Assembly (NCBI GenBank): GCA_029532415.1
Contig: JAQOTA010000065.1
Coordinates: 1-64,000, forward strand
Source of the DNA: Marasmius tenuissimus
Lineage: Eukaryota > Basidiomycota > Agaricomycetes > Agaricales > Marasmiaceae
DNA length: 64,000 bases
Direction: 5' to 3'
Every line of letters starts with the position of its first letter. Positions within the stretch are counted from its first letter, which is position 1. Below the pieces are notes generated by a model. The model saw only the letters and a list, made by a program, of their open reading frames with translations, made no database searches and was not told the DNA's origin. Made by a program: the position numbers and the translations under genes. Below, piece after piece: positions 37,465-49,220 of this stretch.

Positions 37465-39890
37465 TCATTCTTCATAGTCCTCCTCCTCCCTTGACACCGG
37501 CCACTTCTCCACCGTTCCATATGTGACGATTTGGGTCGTAAACCGAATATCTGAGGCGTCAGCGCGAATCGAGAGGGCAGGGTTTGTGATGTCCCTCGGG
37601 TTATTGGAGGTTGCGAGATGCTGGGAAGCATTAACTTTGTCGATTATAGATAGTGGCAGAAGAAAAACGTACCAGCACCATGCGACACGCCGTCACGCTA
37701 TGCAGTACGGCCTGTAAGCTGAATTTGGCTGGTGAGCTGTGCGGTTCCGGCGCATTTGCATGAGACGCAAGTACTTACCTTGCCCCGCCGCCGCGTAACT
37801 GAGGTGCCTAGGAAGCTATTGATGGGTATTGATGTGAAGATCACAGAAACCTGTTCATACCTGGGATTGAAGTACGAATCCGATATTCATGAAATTTAGT
37901 ACTAAAGTGAACGAAATGAGTCGGTCACAGCTTGCCCTGGGATTCAAGAGATCACTCACGAAGCATGAACGTGAAATACATGACACCTATGCGTGCGGAG
38001 AGTGCCAGTCAGTATTTCGAAGTACAAATTGAGAAACATCCAACACTGACCGTCTCTCCACATGATATCTAATAGCGGCGCCCGTATACTCTCTGGTATG
38101 CTCCGTCTCCACTTGGCTATGCGGTATAACGACAGAACCAGTGTCACTATGAAGAGAACAGAGTCAGCGTCCTACCGCCAGCGTTGATATAGGTTGTCAG
38201 GAAATCAACGCGACCTTCCACTCACGGATCTCACAGCCAATTGTCAGAACATACGGCACGACGTAGGCAGATCTGATGTCACTCAGAGTCGCACTGCATA
38301 GGTAGATCAACTCGGGAATCACTAATGGGTGTACTAGGAAGATGAATTAGTGGGTGCTCGATTCCCACCCTAGCGAGTAACGCACTGTGTTCGGTAGCCA
38401 CAGATTTTCCGACAATGATTGCGGCTGTACTTGCACCACCCTAAACAAACCGGGATTAAGCCGTGCACAACAGATTCGGTAGTCGGCTGAGGGGATCGCT
38501 CACAGTTACGAAGGCGGCGAGAGCGTAGAGTATCTTCCTATTTCGGCCCCATATCGCCCATGTGCGGAGTGCAAGTATCACTAAATAAAACATCAGAGAT
38601 GAAGAGGAGGAGGTATGTCCAAGGAAACGCCTACTCTCAGACGCAATTATTGATGTGAGACAGAGAGCTGCTCGAGGACAAACACGAAGGTGAAGCATGA
38701 ACAGAGTGCACTACATCGCAGAGGCGCGTCGTACTTGATCTGACAACATTAGCCATGGCATATGTTCGCTGGTGTATTGTCAGTACGGTGATCCCGAATA
38801 CGAATTTGAATGTAAACAAAACGTACGATTGGAGTGAGCACCAGGACAACCATTCCCAGGACGCAATATCGACAGACGACGAAGAGCCCAATACCCAACT
38901 TCGATGGTTGCCTGGAACTTAACAGAAATTTCATCTAGGGCGGAGGATTGCCAGTTAGCTGGAGAGATCAACACGCTATCCAATGTGTGGCACCTCGTCC
39001 GGAAATGTCAAGACATAGTCGAAGAGCTGCAGAAGTCATGAATGAACATAAGACTCTTTGGTTCCCGCCGGTGGCGTCAAACACTCACGAAGATAGCTGA
39101 ACCAACTACTGTGAGTGCAAAACTCGATCAATAGTCTAGGAAGCCATTGCATGTGAAGACATACAGTAAAATCCCTGTAACGCATGAACATCAACTTCTG
39201 CTGGTAGCAGTCTAGATGATTTCGACACCTACATTCCCAAGCCGGCGATGATAGATGCACGTCTTCAATTGTTCGAGTTGTGTGTCCGTCAGCGACAAGG
39301 CTTCCATTGAGAGCTTGACAGAGAACGTGAAAGGTGAAGGACGGCAGCAGCACCGAAGCCCCGATTTTGACCAGATCCGAAGGCCCTGGATACGCGTACA
39401 GCGATGGGATCAGCATAGAATTGATGTACAATACAGTCACCTAGATCATTGCAGTTCGAGAAAAGAAAGTTAATGAATGATGTAGTGGCGCACTGGCGCC
39501 ATCGTGGGGGCGCCGCCAACTCAAGCGGTTCCATTCTCGAGTTTCACCGGGTGTCATCATCAACAATCATCGACGAGATGGGCACCGGAATCTACGGAGG
39601 GGTTGAGAGGGAGTCCTCGAAGGGTTTCATGGTGATCCATTCCGACTTCGCTACGAATCGGTTGACCGAATGCGTACAGGCTCAAGCACAAATTCAATGG
39701 CTGTCAGAGATTCAGATGGCTCACCGACAAGTGAGTTGTGTGCCTGCATGTCCATCTGGAGATGCCGCTCAGAACTTCTTTTTCATTGCCATCATGAAGT
39801 TGTACAAACAAAATGTCGCGAGATGAATCGCGACGCACAGCATTTGGTTCCATGGGGGTTGCTACAGTTGAATAAGACAGTGGGATGGGG
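37126..39890. repeat. Tandem segmental duplication, unit 2
   Basis: Second unit of the tandem duplication, holding copy F and the same flanking segments as unit 1. Its right end stops within about 20 bp of the permease stop codon at 39908. Confidence 0.75.
37465..39307 (-). CDS. DUF6533-type seven-helix membrane protein, copy F
   Basis: Tandem sister of copy E with an intact exon 1, MEALSLTDTQLEQLKTCIYHRRLGN. Exon 2 is 10 nt (39174-39165), exon 3 is 20 nt (39108-39089). The core reads LFDYVLTFPDE then MKFLLSSRQPSKLGIG and VCRYCVLGMVVLVLTPIV. Then come LCLTSIIASE, LALRTWAIWGRNRKILYAL, AYVVPYVLTIGCEI, RIAKWRRSIPESIRAPLL, MNIGFVLQSQ and a final exon starting HLATSNNPRDITNPALS, with TGA at 37467-37465. 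All joins keep frame. It differs from E by many substitutions, so the tandem duplication is not brand-new. Confidence 0.87.
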
Positions 39891-39907
39891 GATGGGGGAT
39901 GGTATCT
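39308..39907. other. Intergenic between copy F and the permease
   Basis: Carries the 5' flank of copy F and, at about 39600-39890, the counterpart of the duplicated short ORF of unit 1 (here MVIHSDFATNRLTECVQAQ). No gene can be named. Confidence 0.4.
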
Positions 39908-42707
39908 TTACGCCTCTTCGGGCTTCCGAGGTAAGCTACCGTCTGACCCTCTCTGAGGCTTGACGTCCTGGCGAAGCGCGTCTTGTGCGTGCTGCAGGTT
40001 GGACTGAGGACCGTGATAGTGTCTGTGGCCATCGATGAAGTACCACGCGCTAAATGAAGAATCAGAGGGTCAGTCAACACCGAACGACGGGAGGGAAGAC
40101 TGTGGCTGACAATGCTAGCACCATGACACCAATCGTAATAACCTATAGAAGAACGAGACATCAGAGAACGCCTCGTGAGTGTGACAAAGGTAGACATACA
40201 GATGCATAGTTCATATTCTCTGGCGTAACAGGGAACACCGTTGGGAACGAGAAGATGATACAAACAAAGATCGTCCAGGTTATGCAGATCCAGTTGGCTG
40301 CCTTTCCAACAATACCTGAACCCATGTAGAATGGTCCTGGCTTGAACATCACGTCGGGGTGATCTTGGTTGACTCTCCTCAACAAGATAGGGATGACATA
40401 ACTCAAGTCTAGTGCCATGGCGGTGAGGGAGAAAATGGCCGTGGTCGCGATAGGGCTGGCTAATTCCAATAAACCGGGAAGGACACTGACAACGGTGCAC
40501 AAGATGATGGCCCGAATCGGGGTGTTTGTTATCGAGGAGTTCTTGCCAAAGTATCCTCTGTCGGGGAGACCTGGCAAACGGGTTGGCACATCGAGTTGGC
40601 TTTCCGCAAATCGTTCTTACCGTGGTCACGACTGAAGGCGTAAACGGTACGAGAAGTGGCTTGGAGTGCCGTTTGAACCACGAAGAAGGCGGTGAGACAT
40701 ACAAAGACCTGCGATGGTTGAGATGAAGCGTTCCTTTGCCCACATTATCGTCGACGATACGCACCCAAAGAATCAGGGCACCAGTTTTACCCATCCTCAT
40801 CGTCATGATCTTCCTCTCCTGTCAGCGATTTTTTGAACGCCAGAGGCGAAGCCCGACTTACCGTGAGGACCGCGTTACCTGACGGACCAGGGAGCCCATC
40901 CCTACGGATGATGAGAACGCGATTTTCTTCCCGGTTATCGAAGAGGATGACTTACAATGGTCCTGAGCATAGAACAAGAACGATGTTGAAGAGCCATCCG
41001 ATGATACCTGTACCGATAACTGAGAGCAGAAGTATCGGTTGAGCAACTAGGAAGCCTTGCAATGACTGGTCCACTGACCAGCAATGAATATGGCCGAGGG
41101 AGCTGTGAATACGCGTCAGTTGGCAGTCGCTGTGAGCCCAAAACTACCGACGACTTACCTGCATATGCAGCACGCTTTACCTCCTCCCTGCGACTACGGA
41201 TCAGTTGAACTTCCACTAGCCAAGGCGAGCAACACGCACGATATATGGGCTGTCGCGTCATAATCCTGCACGAAAAAAAACCGGAGGCTCTGAGCCCCGA
41301 ACTGAAAGACAATAGAGTCTGAACCCTCTCACCGTCATCTATCAATATCGGTATCGCGGTGTGAGCACAACCACACCGTTCGAGACGGATGACGTCAAAC
41401 TTACAGTCCACTGAACACTCAGCAACCCGAGTAGGAATGCAATTCCTGTGTTCCAACCTTGATGTCCGTCAAGCCCAGTCTGGTTGATGATCCCGGCCGA
41501 CCCAAATACATACGAAGCAGGATGCATCTCCGAACGAGGCGTGGTCGCCAGAAGAACGATGATGATCACTAAACAAGACCAAGAAATGAGAGAGAAGTAA
41601 CGAGAGGCATATGGGTGGGACCAACAGAACGTAGCGCCCAGATTGACGAAGACGTATGTCGTAGATAAGCGTGCAAGCCAGCGGGTAGCTAGTGAGTTCT
41701 TCATTGATGGGTAAGCATACCAAGCGACTCAAGTGAATGTCAATCACGTACGAGTATCCCGTGCAATACAAGGAGGGCGGCGAATAACCCGACAACTTTG
41801 CCCTGCATACTTCCGAGTGAGAATGTATCCTATCATGCGGGAAGGTACTGACAGTTGTAATCTCATAATCGCCGTCCTGCACTTATCGTAAGTATGAACA
41901 GACCGTGTTGAGGTATCAATCCACAAGTGACACACCTTGCCTACTACCACGGCGGCCCATATCATGTTCGATAAACCGAATTCGGTTGAAGAACACCCAG
42001 CGATTTGGCCTGTTCGGGTGGGTGAGAATGGGGGAGCACTGCGGGTAAGAATGACGCGCACCCAAGATATTAAGCCATCCAACGAGCCATCCGACCTATG
42101 ACGGTTTCAGTACTATCATTCCCCCGAATATATCGGTTTTTCGTACTCGTGCGCGATATTTTTTGGGTGTGAGTTGAGCAGAGGCAGTATAGCTGAGCTA
42201 GGATTTCAGTACGGGAGCAATGTGAGAAAGTAGAGCATACTCACAGTCCACCACATGTGGGATAGGCACTAACAATCTCTGCAATACTAGCTCCCAGGGT
42301 AAAACACATACAGGCACCGAGGATCCAACACCAGACCACCTAAAGGGATCATCAATGATATGCTTCGCTGCAACTCACTGTACCTACAGATGCCGGTCCT
42401 CCGAGGGTTAACGGAGTATTGAAGGTAGTCGATATACTCGAGCACAAGCCCTGTTGTACTGATGATCAAATTGCCCCACTTGCCCAGGTAGTTCGTACTT
42501 GCCATGATGCTAAACGCGAAACTGATCTGAAAGAGTTCGTGGTCAATAAGCATTCAAACGCGATCACCAAACACGACCCACCGTAGCCAGGTTTGAAAAC
42601 TCTCTCTTGAACGAAGGGACATAGCCCAGCGCAACAAGTTCTTTATCGTCGTCGTCCAGCCCAGTACTCATGCTATTGGTCTCAGTGGGATAACCGTCAA
42701 CAGCCAT
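39908..42707 (-). CDS. Amino-acid/GABA-type permease (APC superfamily)
   Basis: Plasma- or vacuolar-membrane transporter of the APC family importing amino acids, choline or GABA with protons; the exact substrate is not decided by sequence alone. Start MAVDGYPTETNSMSTGL, then the conserved ISFAFSIM-GLCSSISTTFNTPL helix joined across a GC-AG intron (42502-42451). Further hallmarks are VWCWILGACMCF, YPTCGGL-YTASAQL, VGWLVGWLNILG-QIAGCSSTEFGLS, QWT-MT-DYDATAHISEEV (MT encoded by a 6-nt exon, 41338-41333), SRTVYAFSRDHGLPDRGYF and PGPFYMG. The stop is TAA at 39910-39908 after PRKPEEA. More than a dozen introns; about 530 residues with about 12 hydrophobic segments. All key blocks are present, so it should be functional. 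Confidence 0.9.
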
Positions 42708-45700
42708 GATGCCTTTTCAAGTAGACCGTGGGGCTCGGAAACAATTAGTGGTGGAGGGGAGATGTCGCTCTGCAGTTGCAAGAGCGTTGAACTTTAGGGG
42801 GATGGTGGAAGTTCAAATGAAAGAGGGATATCCATATTTCTCCATGATGTCGGTAGAAAAAAATTGCAAATCACAAGGTACCGTCGGCTACGCCTTGGCA
42901 CCGTCGCTTAGCGCTATTTTGTTCCCTAAATTCCTTCCCCTGCGGCCTAGCCGCGTCTTATATACGACCGGGCTCACGAAGGCTCACGATTCTACAACTT
43001 GATCAACGGCTTATACGGTGTCGATAAAAACAGAGAACATACTCACAGCAAAACGAATTGGGACAGTTGTGACTGTGGCGTCCCTGCCGTCATCCAGGAC
43101 CATCCACGCGTTGATGCTATCTTTATCTCTTAGTACTATCCGCTGGCAGCTATCTGTTCGCGTGATACTGACCGGTTTCGGCCAGGAGGACGGGAGGCGA
43201 GATGAGAGGAGCTAATTTGCTGAACCTTGCGATTCAGCAAGCTTTTCGGAGTAAATGCTCAGCAGGATAGTAAAAGTGCGAGGTCGGTGGTGAAAGTAAA
43301 GAGGGAAGCCAGGGACCCTCACCAGACATGGTGTACCACGGCGGTTGCCGTTAGTGAGCCCATTGCCGAGAGCGGCATGACCTTGGCATGCACAACGCGA
43401 TCTTAGTCATCTCTCTTGTCTCTCCCTCTGCTCTTCCTAGGAAAAACCAAGTCTATACGAGAATTTCGACCTGGCCTAGCTTGGTGGTGCTTCCACTCTC
43501 AGGTCGAGGCTGTAAATTGCCCCTTTTGTGTATCCAACCACCTCAGGCACAAAACTCCCGACCTCTGGTCACCAGTACGAGTCAAGTACCGTAGCCGTCC
43601 TCCCCGCGGAATAAGGTTCTCCGCCGTCACTTGCCTCTTCCCATGTCGCGAGAAGTTTAACTTTTCGAACATGAGTGTAGCCCTCAGAATAAGTAAATCA
43701 ACAAGTCTCAAGGGTTGTGCTTCGTGCGTCATGGCGTCACCGGGCTCGCTATCTTTGCATCGCGGAGATTCCCCACTCGGTGGTCGATGCAGAGACCGAA
43801 AACAGACTCGGGACCTGCCCCCTCTGCTCTTCCAGCCTCAAAGGAGTGGTCTATTAACGTCGATGACGACGAAAGATAAGCTTAGCGCTTGGACTATTTC
43901 TAGAGTCCCTAGAACCTTCAAACTCGGTCCCAATGTCGCAAGAATAACATCTTCTGCTTTGTCGTTGTCGGTGCCTTGGGATCGAATGCGCCCTTGCTTT
44001 ATTAGACAGGGTCATCTGAATCATCTTTGTTGATTTTTTCTCCGATTTGACAGAGAACCGGGACGCCACTGACTAGAACATCTTCAGGATTCACGTACTC
44101 CCCTGCACCACTTGCATGATGTACCACATCAGGACCTCCCCCCTAATCTGCTTGAGAGCACGTTGCTCGCAAATGACCCGCCGCCACCCTCAAAGATATG
44201 GTTTCGTCAAAGATATTGTTTCGACCGCGAGACATCGATGCATCAGCATCAGCTTGCAGGGTCGGGAACGTGTACTCGTATCGCCGGGAGAAGAAGGGGT
44301 GCTGAGCGTCGTGAACGGTGTTTTTTTCCACAGGAAAGGAAACGGACAGGACTTGAACGCGGGCAGCGGAGGGCGGAGTTACTGATCCAACGTGCGAAAG
44401 GAGCCCAAGATGGTCTAAGTCTGAGGGCTGGATTCAACGTTGGTTGGTTTTTTCTTAGCCTGTGCGACGTCGGCATGGGGCATTCAAGCTAACCCTGTTC
44501 TACAATTCATGTTCTGAATGAAGGCCCATCTCTTTTATAGTCCTCCAAGAAAGCACTAGAACGAAGGACGCGGTCTCATGACTGGACTGGAGTTGATGCA
44601 CTACGGGGTGGAGGAACCCAACTCAACAAAGGAATCATTTCTTTACTCAATCTCCGAGTTCGCAATCTCAGTTCTGAATGATAAGATAAAGTGGGCACGA
44701 TTAGAAGAGTACCTTGAGTAATGGGTATGTTTTTTCAAGAATCAAGATGGCCCTCAGAAGTGGTAGACCACGATCCGTGGTAGGTATTTCAGTATACAGC
44801 CTTCACCATCCCGTGTTTAACAAACAGAAATAGTGCGACATCCTCATTACTTGCTGATATGAACATGCTTTGACACACGTTTCTGGGCATAAGGCAATAG
44901 AAATCCAAGAATTACCCCGACTCGCCAAGTGTACAGCTGCGGGGTATCTCGGTTCATATCATTGTCTATCTGGTCCATCACCATTCTTTCCACCACACGT
45001 TTTACAATCGACATCCAGCCGCAACACCACCGGGATCGCTCCAAGTTGGCGCTCGCAAGTATCAAAGCCACGACGGAAAGTTACATCTTTCATCTTGATG
45101 GTGTATTAATATACCCTGTGATGATTTAGGTACCTGTCGAGTCGGATACAGATGACATTCCAGTGTTGGCGAAATACTCACGACAAATGTGTTACGCCTT
45201 GCTTCTCGGACACCGCTCAGAGATTTGGGGTTCTCCCGACAAGAGAAACCGAGTGAGTGACACGACGCCGGCGGCTGCGATACTTGCTGCATGCTGTCGA
45301 TATGGCTCCACGACTGAATATGAACGGGAACAAATGTGTATGGCAGGGATGCATTTAAAACACATTATGCCGAGCGGAACTGTATGAAAAGAAATCGCGT
45401 CTTCAATATTGATAGAGTTATTGTGAGGTTGGGTTATCGTAAGACATAACGTTCGACTTCAACGAATCTTTGAGTAAGTACTTACATTTCGGCCCCTCGC
45501 GTGTTCAACCAACGATTAGCGTGCACCCGTACTGTTCATACCTACGGAACACAAAAGGCTATCGGCGTGGCGAAGCAACAATAATAAACGCATCCTTGGA
45601 CATCGGTTATGTCCTGCCAGAAATAATCTTGGCCGCAGTCCCGGAGGGCTTCATTCTCCATGAACACCGAACTGACAAAGTCACCGCCAACGGTGTGCAC

Positions 45701-48431
45701 GCTGAACAGATAAGCGTGACCCACAAGAAGAAATAGATTATAGAGGTACCGACCCATCACCATCACGATGCCTGACAGTACCGTTATAGGCGCCACATAC
45801 TACTTATATGTGATAGGCACTGCTGCACGTAGGAACCCGTTGAGTGTTTTTCGCCACTGGCGGCGCTTTGTAGGAAAATCACCCGTCGGGGAGTGAGACC
45901 CTAAGACCAGTATTTGTGTGAAGATGAGCTGGAACTACTCACCTTTGGGAACGCGCATGACCCCACTGGATCGACGGGGCTTGGGAAATGAGGCCCGGAC
46001 ATTAGGGTTTCGTACCTCCCCGCCAATGGGCAATTCAACCCTTCTCCCTTGAAAGGGCATTCAAAACTGGCGGTAGGAACTGGGAGGAGGGCTTACAATG
46101 GGGCTACCGCAGTGTCACGAGAACTCCCTACACAGGGTGCGCCAGAAGCTGGAATATCATCAACGTTAGAGATATCAGGGATGAATGAATCCACTTCTAC
46201 TTTTGGAGCCCCTGTACAAATGCCAAGGGTCGAAGGCAGGAAAGAAGCCGTATCCATCTTGCATCTACCCGTCCTTTGTGAGCTCGAGAAAGCCGCGGAA
46301 CAAAGGAGGTGGTGACCACTGACCATGCTTTACACTGATAAACGCACCGGTAGCTTGTTATTAATCTGAGCTATCTTTTGTTCAAGGTGAGAGTGCTAAT
46401 GGGAGGTACTGTGGGGTAAATGGTCGTACGGTGCCTAATCTGACATGAGATGCATATCACCAGGTCATTTTTAACTCCCTGCTCTGGCGAGGTCGCACCT
46501 ATTCAGTCTTATATTAAAGCTGGCACTAGCTTGTTATGTTGAAGAAAGAGACTCGCGGCCAACGTCTCGTTACAAGATCAGCGCGTGCGGTCACCACCTG
46601 GGCCCGTTGCTCCCGATGTTAGGTCTGCGATTGGACGTTCCAGATCACCTGGTGGATCACGCAACAGAAGGAGGCCTTCTATTCAACGCAGGGGTTGCTC
46701 TGGTGCACTTTAGTTGCTGAAAGCACAAAGGCTGAGCCGCCGTCTCGGACAACGCTAGTTGAGAGACATGGAAGTATACCTTCAGCATCGCGTTCGGTTC
46801 CTGCCTTATCCTTGAAGTCGACCTAAACCCAGCCCTGAATTTCAGTAATCTAGGCCAGAACTCGACCAGGGGAACCTGGTTGCTCAACATCCAGCGTTTC
46901 CCGTATACCATAACGGGCAAGCTTCTGTCCATACATGTACATGTCTTCCTTCTCGATGAGGTTAGTCCGCAGTTTCGTTGAGATCCCGGTATATAATGTC
47001 CTCCGGAGGTTAGGTATGTCACGAGAACGATTCGATCTGTATTGTTGTCAGACACCGAGAGGTTGAATGTATGTGGCAAAGCACCTTGAGAGAATGTTGC
47101 GTGAACATAACCGTCAGCCGTACCAGCCGGATCTCTGTGCTATCTAACCTTCTGAGTCCGGGGAAGCTAACGTCCGACCTAGCTACTAGCATCTTGAGGA
47201 TACCTGAAATGGTAGATAGGATGCACTTCATACCAAGAAAAAGAATCCCGAATATTACCACCATCAATGAACGCAAGCTCGTGCGCAGTCCTTCATACAC
47301 TCGCTAACTTTCGCCGACCGCCGTCTTGGCATTGAGTCACGAAGCCTAAACGCCGACGCGAGCGTGAAGGGTCCATATTCCAGTATTAAAAGTGGTGTAC
47401 ATTCTACCTTGCTCGGTCGGATTCCCTCGGTAAGATGCAAAAGAAGGACTGACAGTAATCGCTGCTTGGCAGTGGCCACTGGGATTTCTTTCACGCAACT
47501 CGTTTCGGAAGCTTCTTCCTTTGACCTGAATCTGTGTCCAATGAGAGTTGATTGGAGATATCGCAATGACTTCGGAGTGGACGAGGGCCATCCATGTGGT
47601 ACCACGACGTGAATTATCGTCTGGATCTGGGATTCTCAGTGGTGAATAAATGTCACTGGGGAATCACTGGCAGGGAAACTGAGAACATCAATCAATGAGA
47701 AAGGGATGGTGGGTAGCGTGTCCTGGCGGGAACGCTCGCGCAAGTTGCCATGCTGGCGATATCTCGAAGGAGTTGACTGGAAATTGTGCCATCTCCATCA
47801 CGTTGGAACACGACACCGTGACAATATGAGTTCCATCAGAGACAAAAGGGCACGTTTCCGACCATCTAGAGGAGGGATTTATGCCGGCTGAGCATATTTC
47901 CAATCCAACAATGATTTGACACAGCAAGGTCAGGTCGGGCGTTGGAACATTCGGGGCAACGAGCAACAAAAACGAAGCGAGGGCCGCGTAGAAAATATGG
48001 ACACATAACGATATACGGGAACAAAAGGCTACATACTTGAAGACGCTGCATGGTCCGGTACAATAAGAAGAAAGGATTATCTGGTACAGAGTACAGGTAA
48101 GGCGGAGGAAGCGAAAATGGACATGGACACAATGGGAGAGGGAAGCTGGGAAGGGCTGGGTGTGCCTGTGATTGTCTGCATCGCGATCCACCGGACGGCG
48201 CGGTGGCCCGGGGCCGACCGAATACGGAGAAGAAAAAAATGTAAACAAATCGCAAACAAACCCACAGCGCAGCCACCGACCAAACGAATACTCTTTTTAA
48301 TCCCGACCACCATCACATCCCAAATATGCAGCTCCAGTACCAATAACCCAGGTTTTTCGCGTCGTCGCCGTCGCTGTCGTCTTCGTCGCCATTCTCCTCA
48401 CTGCTCTACTCGTCCTCCAGTGTCGCATATC
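42708..48431. other. Gene-poor region
   Basis: About 5.7 kb. The first 300 bp are the permease promoter. Plus-strand frames at 43416-44033 (205 codons) and 44112-44492, and minus-strand frames at 45796-45542, 47079-46657 and 47605-47264, show no recognisable motif, no convincing splice-linked continuation and low-quality composition. The 44.8-45.8 kb minus-strand frames contain hydrophobic stretches and could be decayed membrane-protein exons. I find no terminal repeats, transposase or RNA gene. Confidence 0.35.
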
Positions 48432-49220
48432 ATGTCCCCGAAACCCATTCTCAAACGAACTCCCAGTGACCAGCAACGGTCAGCAGCGTTCTCTCATGGT
48501 GTTCACTTTCCTGCATCACCTTCATCTTTGGCTTGCACTTTCGATGCATATTCACCCTCTACATACGATCGCTCGCCAATAGTCGTGTCGCCAAACGCAT
48601 GCGCTCTCCCTGAACGTGGGTGTCCAGGACGCACATATACCATAGACGAACCTTCATGCTCGACGCGCAACGCATTCAGCACAATGGCAGTCACTCCTCG
48701 CGGTGGAACTGTTCATCCTCGTGCTTTCCAATCGATGTCAAATTACTCTTGTTACAGCCCAGACTCACAAGTTGCATACTCGAACCCTTCCTCATCGTCG
48801 ATACCACCCCTTGTCCCAGATCTCTCTTCAGAATCAGAAGAATCTGACGGATTCATCAGCCCACCTCCCCATTTATCCTTTACCCGTCGCTCTTCGACTT
48901 CTCCGTCGTCTCCTCGCAACGACAAGCATTCCCATTATGCCGATAATTCCTCGATAATACCTTCGTCCCCCAGCGAGATAAAAGTACGCAGACGCCGTAG
49001 TTCCCGGGAGAGAGGAGAGCGGATACGAAGTTCTCCTGCTTTGGAAGTTGATGATCCTGGTTACGAGGACGACTACAATGTTTCCCAGCACTGTTCTCCT
49101 CCATCGCCGACCGCACGCTCGAGAAAGACACGGTCGTCGAGAAGAAGTATGGCTGCTCTCACGCAATCGTTATCAAGTTTTGGTGTGCAGGATGAGGGGG
49201 GCTGTCTCGGTGGTTTCTAG
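48432..49220 (+). CDS. Ser-rich uncharacterised protein with PILK/VHF motifs
   Basis: Single exon of 262 residues starting MSPKPILKRTPSDQQ at an ATG (48432) in context CATCATGTCC. The frame stays open upstream to 48117 but has no better start, and the upstream translation is low quality. It contains PILK (48444-48455), VHF (48501-48509), a Cys-bearing block CALPERGCPGRTYTIDE, Ser/Pro-rich disordered stretches and a basic KVRRRRSSRERGER patch. I recognise this as a type of small conserved mushroom protein but know no function. The ILK...VxF arrangement resembles phosphatase-1 docking motifs, which is only an inference. Stop at 49218-49220. Confidence 0.78.
   Translation: MSPKPILKRTPSDQQRSAAFSHGVHFPASPSSLACTFDAYSPSTYDRSPIVVSPNACALPERGCPGRTYTIDEPSCSTRNAFSTMAVTPRGGTVHPRAFQSMSNYSCYSPDSQVAYSNPSSSSIPPLVPDLSSESEESDGFISPPPHLSFTRRSSTSPSSPRNDKHSHYADNSSIIPSSPSEIKVRRRRSSRERGERIRSSPALEVDDPGYEDDYNVSQHCSPPSPTARSRKTRSSRRSMAALTQSLSSFGVQDEGGCLGGF

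Noticed and set aside
43416..44033. Open frame of 205 codons
   Set aside because: No family motif, no splice partners, composition unlike the real genes nearby.
47688..48248. Minus-strand frame of 186 codons
   Set aside because: Lies in the promoter region of the Ser-rich gene; translation is hydrophobic low-complexity with no motif.
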